From positions 1-20,078 of the forward strand of contig JAJNBR010000080.1 in assembly GCA_021156265.1 (NCBI GenBank): a stretch of 20,078 nt of DNA. Reading direction: 5' to 3'. The translations under genes were made by a program, and so were the position numbers. This document shows positions 7,897 to 15,468 of the stretch, in pieces; the stretch's first letter is position 1; every line of letters starts with the position of its first letter. The notes below the pieces were generated by a model, which was not told where the DNA came from, ran no database searches, and saw only the letters and a list, made by a program, of their open reading frames with translations. The stretch is from Flavipsychrobacter sp. (GTDB lineage: Bacteria; Bacteroidota; Bacteroidia; Chitinophagales; Chitinophagaceae).

Positions 7897-9423
7897 TTAT
7901 ACTTCAATTCCTTTCGGCATCACTATACGTAAGCCTTGTACAGACGTGCCCGCTGGTTTAAGCAGCGTAATGTATTTGCTCACAGAGTTATGCCCGATAT
8001 AGCCATATCCGTTGGTAGTCCTGGCATAAGCTGATACAGTAAACGAGTAAGCGCAGCTGTGGTCTGGTATCCAATTAGCTTTCGGCGGAAGGTTCAGATT
8101 CTGAACGCCTGTCCAGTTTGGTCCCATTGTACCTGCATTGTATGCTTCTTCCCTGATAACTTCTGGAACGCCACTTCCCGATGCAGCTGTTAGTGCATAG
8201 TACCGCAAATTACCTTCAGGATCAAACGCGTCGATATTAAAGGTCAATCCATCAGTGTCGCTGGTAAGTTGAACGATAGCACAGGCACTGACGTTGGCTC
8301 CTGCATGTTTTATCGAATTCAGCTTCACAACCGGAACGGTGTTATCAATATAAAGCGTCAGTGTCTGTGCTGTAGTTGCAACAGAAGCATTGGCAGCGTT
8401 ATAAAATTCAACCTGGAATTGATGAAGACCTTTGTTGAGCAGGTTAGAATTTACCTGGATCAGCAAATCATCGATGGAAAAATCTACAGATGGCGATTGT
8501 AGCAGGTAATAATTGCTTGCATCTGGTCCATAGCTTTCCAACACGTAGTCGTCGCCATTCCACCTGTAGTTATACCATGAGGCACGCATGTCGCTGAAAG
8601 TTCCGCTAGTGCCTTCACGATGCTTGATCTTATACTTTTTTGCACCTGCGGTCCAAACGTTTTGCAGCGTAGTACGATTGCCGATCAGGTTTAATCCTCC
8701 GCCGAAGGCGGCATTATCTACGGGTACATAATAAGCTGCAGCAGTTGTCGCTTTGCCGGTAGCTGCACTTATCTTTGTAGTGGGGATAAGGCCCACACTA
8801 CCAATTACCGGTCCTGCGTCAGCAAGTACCGTAGCTGGTTTGCGTGAAAAAAATAGCGTATGCAGGTTTGCAAAGTTGGTAATGAAATTAGCCGGAGTAC
8901 TATAGTCAAAACCAGGGGCAGCCGACGAATGAACTTTGATACCAAACCTGGTGTAAGGAGGAAAAATAGAAGGTGCAAGCGATACATTCAAATCGCTTAT
9001 CTCAAATCGCATTTTCCATATTCTATGCGCCGAAGCAGAATTGGGCGAGCTTTCAAAGGCAACTTTGCATTTGCTTTGGCTAACCTCGTTTACTAATCCG
9101 GTCCATGTTGCAGGTCCGAGATAGTATTGACGACCCATTTTATCAGGCTGGCCGGGATATAAACCATAGTTCACATCAATATTCGGGTTGATGTTGCCAT
9201 TGCGGTTTCGATCGAATGTAAACCAGAAATAATCCCCTGTACCCGCATCATTGCTGGTATCCTGTACCAGATCAAGCGCAGCATAGAGAAAATGCGCATC
9301 GTTCTTGAGCAGCAGAAAACCGCCCGGAATTGGTATTTTCCCGGCATTTTCCCAAGCTGCATCATTTAATGTTTCAGTGAGTTGAATAGGCGACTGTGCC
9401 CACGTTGATAAGACGCTTGCCAT
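7897..9423 (-). CDS. Probable exported protein with a CBM9-like (DOMON-type) N-terminal domain
   Basis: About 508 residues. Residues about 13-200 resemble the family 9 carbohydrate-binding-like fold: a LNDAAWENAG opening, then alternating strands through FLYAALDLVQDT and a GDYFWFTFDRNRNGNI segment. The C-terminal part (about 330-500) contains beta-rich, Ig/Fn3-like stretches such as TLTLYIDNTVPVVKL and is rich in Asn, Thr and Tyr, typical of extracellular Bacteroidota proteins. I see no catalytic motif, no lipobox and no C-terminal sorting domain. The start is set at the only suitable ATG (9423), because a perfect promoter covers the upstream TTG at 9498. The resulting signal sequence (MASVLSTWAQS) is unusually short. 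The family call is moderate. The role, perhaps surface glycan or ligand binding, is inference. Confidence 0.65.
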   Translation of the reverse strand: MASVLSTWAQSPIQLTETLNDAAWENAGKIPIPGGFLLLKNDAHFLYAALDLVQDTSNDAGTGDYFWFTFDRNRNGNINPNIDVNYGLYPGQPDKMGRQYYLGPATWTGLVNEVSQSKCKVAFESSPNSASAHRIWKMRFEISDLNVSLAPSIFPPYTRFGIKVHSSAAPGFDYSTPANFITNFANLHTLFFSRKPATVLADAGPVIGSVGLIPTTKISAATGKATTAAAYYVPVDNAAFGGGLNLIGNRTTLQNVWTAGAKKYKIKHREGTSGTFSDMRASWYNYRWNGDDYVLESYGPDASNYYLLQSPSVDFSIDDLLIQVNSNLLNKGLHQFQVEFYNAANASVATTAQTLTLYIDNTVPVVKLNSIKHAGANVSACAIVQLTSDTDGLTFNIDAFDPEGNLRYYALTAASGSGVPEVIREEAYNAGTMGPNWTGVQNLNLPPKANWIPDHSCAYSFTVSAYARTTNGYGYIGHNSVSKYITLLKPAGTSVQGLRIVMPKGIEV

Positions 9424-9467
9424 GATGATGGTTGTTTTTGATGGTGAGAAGAAAACAGTTGTCGATA

Positions 9468-9498
9468 CAAACGTATCAAAGAAATTTTCGCTTGTCAA
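9468..9498 (-). promoter_or_regulatory. Promoter of the CBM9-like exported protein gene
   Basis: On the minus strand, TTG (9496-9498), a 20-base spacer, then TACGTTTG (9468-9475): a full match to the Bacteroidota consensus. The predicted start of transcription near 9462 gives a leader of about 40 bases to the ATG at 9423. Confidence 0.72.
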
Positions 9499-9500
9499 CT

Positions 9501-9565
9501 ATTATCGTAAGAAGTGATAATGCTGAAAAGCATTGAAAACTCAACAGCAACCTGATAATCAGGTT
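9501..9565. repeat. Three short inverted repeats upstream of the CBM9-like gene promoter
   Basis: The 9499-9626 intergenic stretch has no gene. It holds ATTATC/GATAAT (9501-9506 and 9516-9521), AATGCT-GAAA-AGCATT (9519-9534) and the perfect AACCTGAT-A-ATCAGGTT (9549-9565). The first abuts the -33 element and could be an operator. A run of ten A at 9577-9586 would read as a T-run on the minus strand and may help end the DUF72 transcript. Confidence 0.5.
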
Positions 9566-9626
9566 TAATAACCCCTAAAAAAAAAATTAGTTGGCAGCTG
9601 AGCTATAGAGGAAATTGATAAAGCAC

Positions 9627-10364
9627 TTATTCCATTAGCTTTTTCAAGGTAAGCCCGTTCCGAATGGCATAGGTATACCAATCGTTGTTGAAAAACACCC
9701 AGATGTCATGCCCTTCCTTCAGCCATACTTTGAACTTCTTTGCAAATTTCCTGAGCATGGCATCGCTGTATAATGATGCATACAGCTCCTTTGGACCATG
9801 AAAACGAACATAGATATTTTTGGCTGTTACCATTTCAGAATAAGGAAATCCGACACCGGATTGCGATATCACAAAAGCCACGTTGTATTGCGCCATCAGA
9901 TCCAATACATGATCGTCCATCCATGTTTCGTGCCGAACCTCCAAGGCAAAATCATAAGTTTTGCATTTTTTCAGTTGTTTGAAGAAATATTCTGTTACCT
10001 CATAATCGAACTTTAAGTTTGGCGGAAGTTGAACCAGGACAGGTCCAAGTTTCTTCTTCATTGGTTCGAATATTCCAAAGAACCGTTGGAGCGGTTCTTC
10101 AGGTTCTTTAAGCCGCTTGACGTGAGTGAGAAACCGGCTTATTTTGGGACAGAATTTAAAGTCCTTTGGCACAGCCGCAGTCCACTTTTCAACGGTTTCA
10201 ATTTTTGGCAGGCGGTAAAAGCTGGAATTGATCTCAATTACTTCAAAATCACCGGTGTAGTGTGCAAGCCACTCTTTCGAAGGTAGTCTTTCAGGATAAT
10301 ACACACCACGCCAGTCTTTATAGCTCCAACCAGACGTGCCAATATATATCTTACCATCCTCCAT
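9627..10364 (-). CDS. DUF72 (YecE-like) TIM-barrel protein
   Basis: This 245-residue protein is typical of the DUF72/YecE family. It opens with IYIGTSGWSYKDWRGVYYP, then has EVIEINSSFYRLP, KFCPKISRFLTH, a VLVQLPP strand, ALEVRHETW and a late YVRFHG/VFFNND pair. These are the conserved strand ends of the barrel, and the polar residues cluster where an active site would be. The biochemical function is not established. A link to Fe-S or nucleic-acid metabolism has been suggested in some lineages, but nothing here supports one. No signal peptide is present. The ATG at 10364 lies 38 bases after the end of the broken dprA on the same strand, and a perfect 9-bp hairpin occupies most of that gap. Confidence 0.93.
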   Translation of the reverse strand: MEDGKIYIGTSGWSYKDWRGVYYPERLPSKEWLAHYTGDFEVIEINSSFYRLPKIETVEKWTAAVPKDFKFCPKISRFLTHVKRLKEPEEPLQRFFGIFEPMKKKLGPVLVQLPPNLKFDYEVTEYFFKQLKKCKTYDFALEVRHETWMDDHVLDLMAQYNVAFVISQSGVGFPYSEMVTAKNIYVRFHGPKELYASLYSDAMLRKFAKKFKVWLKEGHDIWVFFNNDWYTYAIRNGLTLKKLME

Positions 10365-10367
10365 GTA

Positions 10368-10390
10368 GGCGTAATAACAAATATTACGCC
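10368..10390. repeat. Perfect 9-bp inverted repeat just upstream of the DUF72 gene
   Basis: GGCGTAATA (10368-10376) and TATTACGCC (10382-10390) with the 5-base loop ACAAA. On the minus strand the hairpin ends three bases before the DUF72 ATG. It could be an operator, a translation-controlling leader hairpin or a weak terminator for dprA, though no T-run follows. Confidence 0.6.
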
Positions 10391-10401
10391 GTGTCCTTTC
10401 G

Positions 10402-10938
10402 TTAATTTATGCGGTACTGTTTGCCTGGGAGTGCTTTTATTATTCCTTGCATTTCCAGCTGGAGTAGTACTGCCGCCAGTTGGGAATTGGCAATACCGGT
10501 TTGATAGAGTAATTCGTCAGCGTGCAGCGCATCTTTGGCTTGTAGTAAGTCAATAATCTTCTGCTCGTCTTCTGAAAGTTGTATAAATAGTTGCTTCTGA
10601 ACTGACTTCACTTTTTTATTGCTATTCCAGTTCATCAATTCCAGCAGATCATCGGCGCTGGTTATCATCGCGGCAATATTTGTTCGTATCAATTCATTGC
10701 AACCTGATGACCTTGAGTCGTACACCCGACCCGGGAATGCTGCAACCTCTCTGTTATAACTATCTGCAATTCGAGCCGTAATCAATGCTCCACCTTTAAT
10801 ATCACTTTCAACAATAACCGTTACATCGCTTATCCCGGCAACGATTCTGTTACGCATCGGAAAGTTTGATCGATCAGGCGGTTGGCAATCCAACCTGCAG
10901 CGAATATTTGTGAGCGTATGCGTCGATACCATGAGCAA
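10402..10938 (-). pseudogene. dprA: dprA, C-terminal fragment (frame-shifted 3' part)
   Basis: The recognisable DprA part starts at about 10886 with PPDRSNFPMRNRIVAG, the conserved segment of the Rossmann-like domain. It continues through IKGGALITARIADSYNREVAAFPG to the C-terminal winged-helix (DML1-type) domain near LSEDEQKIIDLLQ. The residues encoded before 10886 in this frame (MLMVSTHTLTNIRC and on) are the wrong-frame reading of the upstream fragment and are not DprA-like. The piece has no start codon of its own in a sensible place. A TTG at 10938 would produce it with an unrelated leader. Together with the 5' fragment it covers all of DprA except about 40 residues. The rest looks well conserved, so the damage appears recent or is an assembly fault. 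Confidence 0.82.
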
Positions 10939-11416
10939 GCCCGCTCGAAATGATCATATTTTCCAGTCCCTTTAAACCGTTCAACAGTTCCTCCGTTATT
11001 CGATGACCATAATCGGTACTTTTTCGTGTACCAATGACCGCTACTATTTTTTGAGCATTAAGGTCTGCGTTTCCGTTGTAATAGAGTAACATAGGCGCAT
11101 CAGTACAGTTCTTCAAGCGCTGCGGATAGGCTTCTTCATCAATCCACAAAACCTGCAGATTGTGCTTCTCTATATATTTCAATTCGTCCTCTGCCCTGGC
11201 AAGCACTTCGGCATCTTTAAAGGCTTTTACCCTCGTTTCAGTCAAGCCGTCGATCTTCTTCAACTCCTTCAGCGGTGCTTTGAAAATAGCAGGCGCGTCA
11301 CCCAACCGTTCAAGCAATGCGCGAGCGCGTCGCGGACCAATGTCTTTAACAAATGTTAATGCTATGCGGTAAAAAAGTGTTTCTTTATCAACTGGCAACA
11401 TATTTGTTCCTAACAT
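10874..11416 (-). pseudogene. dprA: dprA (DNA processing protein), N-terminal fragment ending at a premature stop
   Basis: DprA loads RecA onto incoming single-stranded DNA during natural transformation. This 180-residue piece holds the N-terminal helix-hairpin-helix region (VKDIGPRRARALLERLG), the first Rossmann strand with VIGTRKSTDYG, and SSGLAHGIDAYAHK, the signature S/G-rich loop. Just after QVGLPTA it meets TGA at 10874-10876. The next DprA residues recognisable in the following frame are PPDRSNFP, so about 35-45 residues are missing, normally the Gly-rich strand, the YP segment and the LLTEF-like strand. The breakpoint coincides with a small palindrome at 10880-10895. The start could be 11416 (MLGTNMLPV) or 11401 (MLPVDKET). 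The protein would lack the core of the DNA-binding fold, so a non-functional product is expected. The deletion is inferred from known family structure. Confidence 0.85.
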
Positions 11417-11444
11417 TTTAGTAACCCCGGAATTTCTAAGACTT

Positions 11445-11452
11445 TATCTTTG
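11445..11452 (+). promoter_or_regulatory. -7 box for the DUF6438 lipoprotein gene
   Basis: TATCTTTG matches TAnnTTTG exactly and lies 20 bases before the ATG at 11472. No TTG is present at standard spacing upstream, so only the -7 element is supported. Confidence 0.45.
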
Positions 11453-11471
11453 ACACTGAAAATATAAAAAA

Positions 11472-11990
11472 ATGAAGAGAAATATTTTGGTTATGGGTGC
11501 AGGGCTTCTTTTGGTATTGACAGCATGCGCGCAGCAGAAAAAGAACACAGCCCACAGTGATCAAAAAACAACGATAAATAACAAGGAAGTAAAACAGCTG
11601 GATTATGTGGGGATGGAGCGTACCGCTTGTTTCGGCCGCTGCCCGGCATATTTGGTAGAAGTCTATCCTGACGGTTTAGTCAGGTATACCAGTCGCTTTT
11701 TCACCGAATATGAAGGCATCTATGAAAAGAATATCGGATCAGCGAAAACACAGGAAATAATTACCGATTTTAAAACTTATCGCGTGGACACTTGCCGGGA
11801 TAAATATGACGCATATGTACAAGACCTACCGGGAATAATTTACACGTTCAACTTTGGCAGTAAAAAAAAGCGGATCTCCCACGCTGAGTTTGGACCAGGT
11901 TTTTTAAAAAGCATGGCGGATAAGATCGATAAGATCGGTATACCTGACAAATCGTGGACGAAAGTAGGCGAAGTAAAACAGCCGCGATAA
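11472..11990 (+). CDS. Lipoprotein with DUF6438-like domain
   Basis: This 172-residue protein has a type II signal peptide: basic MKR, a hydrophobic stretch, and lipobox LTAC with Cys19 as the predicted lipid-modified residue. It is therefore likely anchored to the inner or outer membrane facing the periplasm. The mature part contains ERTACFGRCPAYLVEVYPDGLVRYTS, the Cys-containing segment characteristic of DUF6438 proteins. Two Cys (in ACFGRC) with a third downstream (DTCRDK) may form a disulfide. The function is unknown. A strong terminator starts three bases after the stop, so it is a single-gene unit. It is divergent from the broken dprA. Confidence 0.82.
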   Translation: MKRNILVMGAGLLLVLTACAQQKKNTAHSDQKTTINNKEVKQLDYVGMERTACFGRCPAYLVEVYPDGLVRYTSRFFTEYEGIYEKNIGSAKTQEIITDFKTYRVDTCRDKYDAYVQDLPGIIYTFNFGSKKKRISHAEFGPGFLKSMADKIDKIGIPDKSWTKVGEVKQPR

Positions 11991-11992
11991 CC

Positions 11993-12028
11993 TATTAAAA
12001 AGGCTGCCCTTGGGCAGCCTTTTTAATA
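11993..12028. terminator. Strong bidirectional terminator between lipoprotein and ferredoxin genes
   Basis: A perfect 17-bp stem with a TT loop. The GC core is GGCTGCCC/GGGCAGCC, flanked by an A-run on one arm and a T-run on the other, so it works as an intrinsic terminator on both strands. It lies between the converging stops at 11990 and 12032. Confidence 0.93.
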
Positions 12029-12031
12029 AAC

Positions 12032-12385
<354 letters not shown>

Positions 12386-12401
12386 TTAGTTTATATCCCG
12401 G

Positions 12402-12409
12402 CAAATTTA
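12402..12409 (-). promoter_or_regulatory. -7 box for the ferredoxin gene
   Basis: On the minus strand, TAAATTTG, an exact TAnnTTTG match, 22 bases before the ATG at 12379. A TTTT run lies about 20 bases upstream where TTG is expected, so the -33 element is poor. Confidence 0.45.
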
Positions 12410-12437
12410 CAATTTGCAGCCGGAAATGAAAATTGCT

Positions 12438-13430
12438 ATGATTTCGTTAGACCAAAGAATAGAATTACTTGCAAAACTTGGTAATTATTTATTATCCGAT
12501 GACGGACAAAAAGAAGCAGTATGCCAGCGCGCAATTGCTATGAATGCCTGGTTCACACCGGAACATGTTGAGATGGCAATTCGGAACATCGCTCGCAATT
12601 TTTTACAGAAAGACCAACTAGCCAAATGGATCGCAGCATATGATCTACCTAAAACCGCTAAAACTGTAGGTATCGTAATGGCCGGCAATATCCCGCTGGT
12701 AGGATTTCACGACTTCCTGTGCGGATTTATTAGTGGTCACAAACTCTTGATCAAGCTCTCATCGAAAGATGAAGTACTGATAGCCCATATCATCCGCAAA
12801 ATGGTTGAATGGGAACCAAGTGTAGCTGAGCAAGTTCATATTGCCGAACGTCTAAAAAACTGCGACGCGTACATTGCTACCGGCAGCAACAATACAGCGA
12901 GGTATTTTGAGCAATACTTTGCCAAATACCCGCACATCATACGCAAAAACCGAACATCCGTGGCCGTACTCGATGGCACCGAAACTGAGGAGGAGTTGCA
13001 ACTTCTGGCCAATGATATTTTCAGCTATTTTGGTTTGGGTTGCAGAAATGTCACCCAAGTGCGCGTACCAAAAGACTACGACCCGACAAAGTTGATGGAC
13101 GCATTTAAACCGTTCGAATCGTTAGTTGATCATAACAAGTACAAAAACAACTTTGATTATTACCTGGCCATCTATCTGCTTAACCGGGTTCACCACCTAA
13201 CAAACAACAGTGTTCTCTTGGTTGAAAATGCATCACCATTCTCTGCGGTGAGCGTTGTTCATTACTGGCGTTATGACGATAAGGATCAACTGGCAAAAGA
13301 ACTAAGCGAAAGTCAGGATATACAATGCGTCGTTGGTCATGGTTTTATGCCATTTGGCAATGCACAGTGTCCCGGTCTAAGCGACTACTCCGATGGCATT
13401 GATACCATGGCCTTTTTATGCAGCTTATAA
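12438..13430 (+). CDS. Acyl-CoA reductase (LuxC-type)
   Basis: About 330 residues, related to LuxC acyl-CoA reductases, an aldehyde-dehydrogenase-fold family that reduces fatty acyl-CoA or acyl-enzyme to aldehyde with NADPH. Seen here: a nucleotide-fold segment with GIVMAGNIPLVGFHDFLCGF, a TGSNNTARYFEQYF segment, then IIRKNRTSVAVL. FGLGCRNVTQV carries the probable catalytic Cys at about residue 202. The start is uncertain. ATG at 12438 (MISLDQRIELLAKLGNYL) matches the usual opening of homologues. ATG at 12426 and TTG at 12414 are also in frame. No signal peptide is present, so it is probably cytoplasmic. No fatty-acid or luciferase genes are nearby, and the acyl substrate is unknown. It is transcribed away from the ferredoxin gene and ends in a shared terminator. 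Confidence 0.88.
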   Translation: MISLDQRIELLAKLGNYLLSDDGQKEAVCQRAIAMNAWFTPEHVEMAIRNIARNFLQKDQLAKWIAAYDLPKTAKTVGIVMAGNIPLVGFHDFLCGFISGHKLLIKLSSKDEVLIAHIIRKMVEWEPSVAEQVHIAERLKNCDAYIATGSNNTARYFEQYFAKYPHIIRKNRTSVAVLDGTETEEELQLLANDIFSYFGLGCRNVTQVRVPKDYDPTKLMDAFKPFESLVDHNKYKNNFDYYLAIYLLNRVHHLTNNSVLLVENASPFSAVSVVHYWRYDDKDQLAKELSESQDIQCVVGHGFMPFGNAQCPGLSDYSDGIDTMAFLCSL

Positions 13431-13432
13431 AT

Positions 13433-13468
13433 AATAAAGGGCACCCTTAGTAAGTGGCGCCCTTTATT
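13433..13468. terminator. Bidirectional terminator between acyl-CoA reductase and the foldase operon
   Basis: Arms AATAAAGGGC (13433-13442) and GCCCTTTATT (13459-13468) are perfect over 10 bp, with further imperfect pairing inside. It lies between converging stops at 13430 and 13483. Confidence 0.82.
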
Positions 13469-13482
13469 TATTTAAGGATAAA

Positions 13483-15447
13483 TTACTTAACCAGCGATTT
13501 GAACTCTTTTTCGTTCAGCTTGACAGCATATTTTTTCCTGATCTCGTCATTCCATTGTTTTTCCAGATAATCCTGGTATTCAGCAACAACATATCCACGG
13601 GCATCTTCCAGCGATTTCGGCGTAGGCTGGTCAAAGACCTGATCGACACGAACTACAGAATAACTTCCGTCATCCATCTTCTTTGGTTCGGTTGCCTTAC
13701 CGGCTACAATGGCCGTACGCGGAAACTGTGTAAATTTTGAGAACTCATAATGACCACGCTGAATGGTAACTGCATCAGGATTGTTATCAACATTCATCTT
13801 TTTCAGTATGTCCTCGTCCTTCAGTTTTTTATCAGCCATCAACTTTTTACCTTCCTTTAAGGCATCTTCATTCTTAAAGCGGTACACTGAACCGGTGAAG
13901 CCGGGCTCCCACGTATACTTGTCTTTACGTGAAGCGTAAAAAGTTTTCAAACCGGCCGAGTCGCGCGAGGCCTTACCCCATACATTACGGTCCATCAACT
14001 CAAATAGCATGATGCCATCGCGATATTCGGTCATCAGGTTTTTAAACTCCTCATGTTCTTCTACAAGTCGGTGCTCTTCCTTATCAGTCACAATGGTTTT
14101 AATGTAGTTGGCATAAATATCCTTCAACACTGCAGATTTAGGGCCCATCAAGCGGCCGCGGGTCAAATCCTCAGCATACTTCATCAGGTCGTTTTGTTTG
14201 TACTCAACACCATCCAATGCAAATAATGGCTTGTTCATTTCACGGTACTCGCTGGCACTGAATTGGTTAGCTCTAGCCCCTGTGTCAGGAATGCTTGCCA
14301 CTTTTTTCAACAAGGGGTCGAGATTCCCGGCATATTCTTTGAACCCGTTTTTTTGCTTCATTTTTTCAAAGAACATTTCGCGTGCAGTTTGCGAACGAGA
14401 GTCGTTGTCCACTTTTCGTTTAAGCGTTACGCGCAAACTATCAAGTGGCTTTAAGCTCTTCTTCTCGATAAGCTTGATAATATGAAATCCAAAATCCGTT
14501 TGAACCGGTTGAGAAATATCGCCTGGTTTTTTCAGCGAAAACGCAGCCTTCTCAAATTCGGGCGATAGTCTTCCTACACCAAACCAAGGCAAAACCCCAT
14601 CATCGTTCACTGAGAATTTATCATCAGAGTACTTTTTTACAAGTTGTTCAAAGGGAACGCCTTTTTTGATCTCAGCCTGGATACTATCCACTCGCTTACG
14701 GGCTGCCGTCAGTCCCTCTTCACCCCTTGCTTTTGATACAGTCACTAATATTTGAGCAACTTTCACTTCTCCAAGAGCGGGACGCCTGTCCAAAACTTTA
14801 ACTATATGGTAGCCAAATTGCGTGCGGAATATGGGAGACACTTTACCTACAGGTGTGCTATAGGCTGCATTTTCGAAAGGATATACTGTTTGAAGAGCTG
14901 TTATATATCCTACGTCTCCACCGTTATCTTTCGAGCCGCGGTCTTCGGAATACTGCCTGGCCAGCTGTGCAAAATCTGCACCCTTTTTAATCGCGGTGGC
15001 TATGCTGTCGATCTTGTGGTATGGCGCCACCGTGTCGGCCGAAGTAGCAGTAATTGACGACATGATCATGATGTGCGCAATCCGAACCTCTTCTTTCATT
15101 CTGCCATAAGCTTCGTCAAGAAGTTTATTGCTTAATTGCTCATCAGTAAGATAGTTTTTCGCGAGTTGTTTTCTGTAGTTGTTCAACTCAGCTTCGATCG
15201 TTCCGAGTGTATCCAGATGCTGCAGCTCAGCTTCTTTTACTTTCATGCGGAAGAGTGAATAAAGATCGAGGTACTCCCGAAGGGCAGCTTCAGAATAATC
15301 AGGCTTCTTGTTGATGCTGTTTTTCTGATAGACCCTTAAAAATTCTTCTTTGCTGACTGAGTTATTGCCGAATGTGAATAAGGTTTGAGCATAACCTGCG
15401 TTAAAAAAAAGGCCTGCAGCAAAACATGATAATACCAGCTTTCGCAT
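13483..15447 (-). CDS. Exported peptidyl-prolyl isomerase, SurA/PpiC-like, two parvulin domains
   Basis: This 654-residue periplasmic foldase begins with a signal peptide, MRKLVLSCFAAGLFFNAGYAQ, with predicted cleavage near residue 20. An N-terminal helical chaperone region (to about 115) precedes two parvulin domains. The first (about 121-220) runs from VRIAHIMIM to FGYHIVKVLD. The second (about 227-329) runs from VKVAQILVT to FGFHIIKLIEKK. A long C-terminal region (about 330-654) has no motif I recognise and is typical of Bacteroidota homologues. SurA-like proteins escort outer-membrane proteins and catalyse proline isomerisation. It is the last gene of a three-gene minus-strand operon after two thioredoxin-like proteins (21-base gap), pointing to an envelope folding module. 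The start at 15447 gives a standard signal peptide. Confidence 0.92.
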   Translation of the reverse strand: MRKLVLSCFAAGLFFNAGYAQTLFTFGNNSVSKEEFLRVYQKNSINKKPDYSEAALREYLDLYSLFRMKVKEAELQHLDTLGTIEAELNNYRKQLAKNYLTDEQLSNKLLDEAYGRMKEEVRIAHIMIMSSITATSADTVAPYHKIDSIATAIKKGADFAQLARQYSEDRGSKDNGGDVGYITALQTVYPFENAAYSTPVGKVSPIFRTQFGYHIVKVLDRRPALGEVKVAQILVTVSKARGEEGLTAARKRVDSIQAEIKKGVPFEQLVKKYSDDKFSVNDDGVLPWFGVGRLSPEFEKAAFSLKKPGDISQPVQTDFGFHIIKLIEKKSLKPLDSLRVTLKRKVDNDSRSQTAREMFFEKMKQKNGFKEYAGNLDPLLKKVASIPDTGARANQFSASEYREMNKPLFALDGVEYKQNDLMKYAEDLTRGRLMGPKSAVLKDIYANYIKTIVTDKEEHRLVEEHEEFKNLMTEYRDGIMLFELMDRNVWGKASRDSAGLKTFYASRKDKYTWEPGFTGSVYRFKNEDALKEGKKLMADKKLKDEDILKKMNVDNNPDAVTIQRGHYEFSKFTQFPRTAIVAGKATEPKKMDDGSYSVVRVDQVFDQPTPKSLEDARGYVVAEYQDYLEKQWNDEIRKKYAVKLNEKEFKSLVK

Positions 15448-15468
15448 TGTGTATATGGTTGTTTTATT

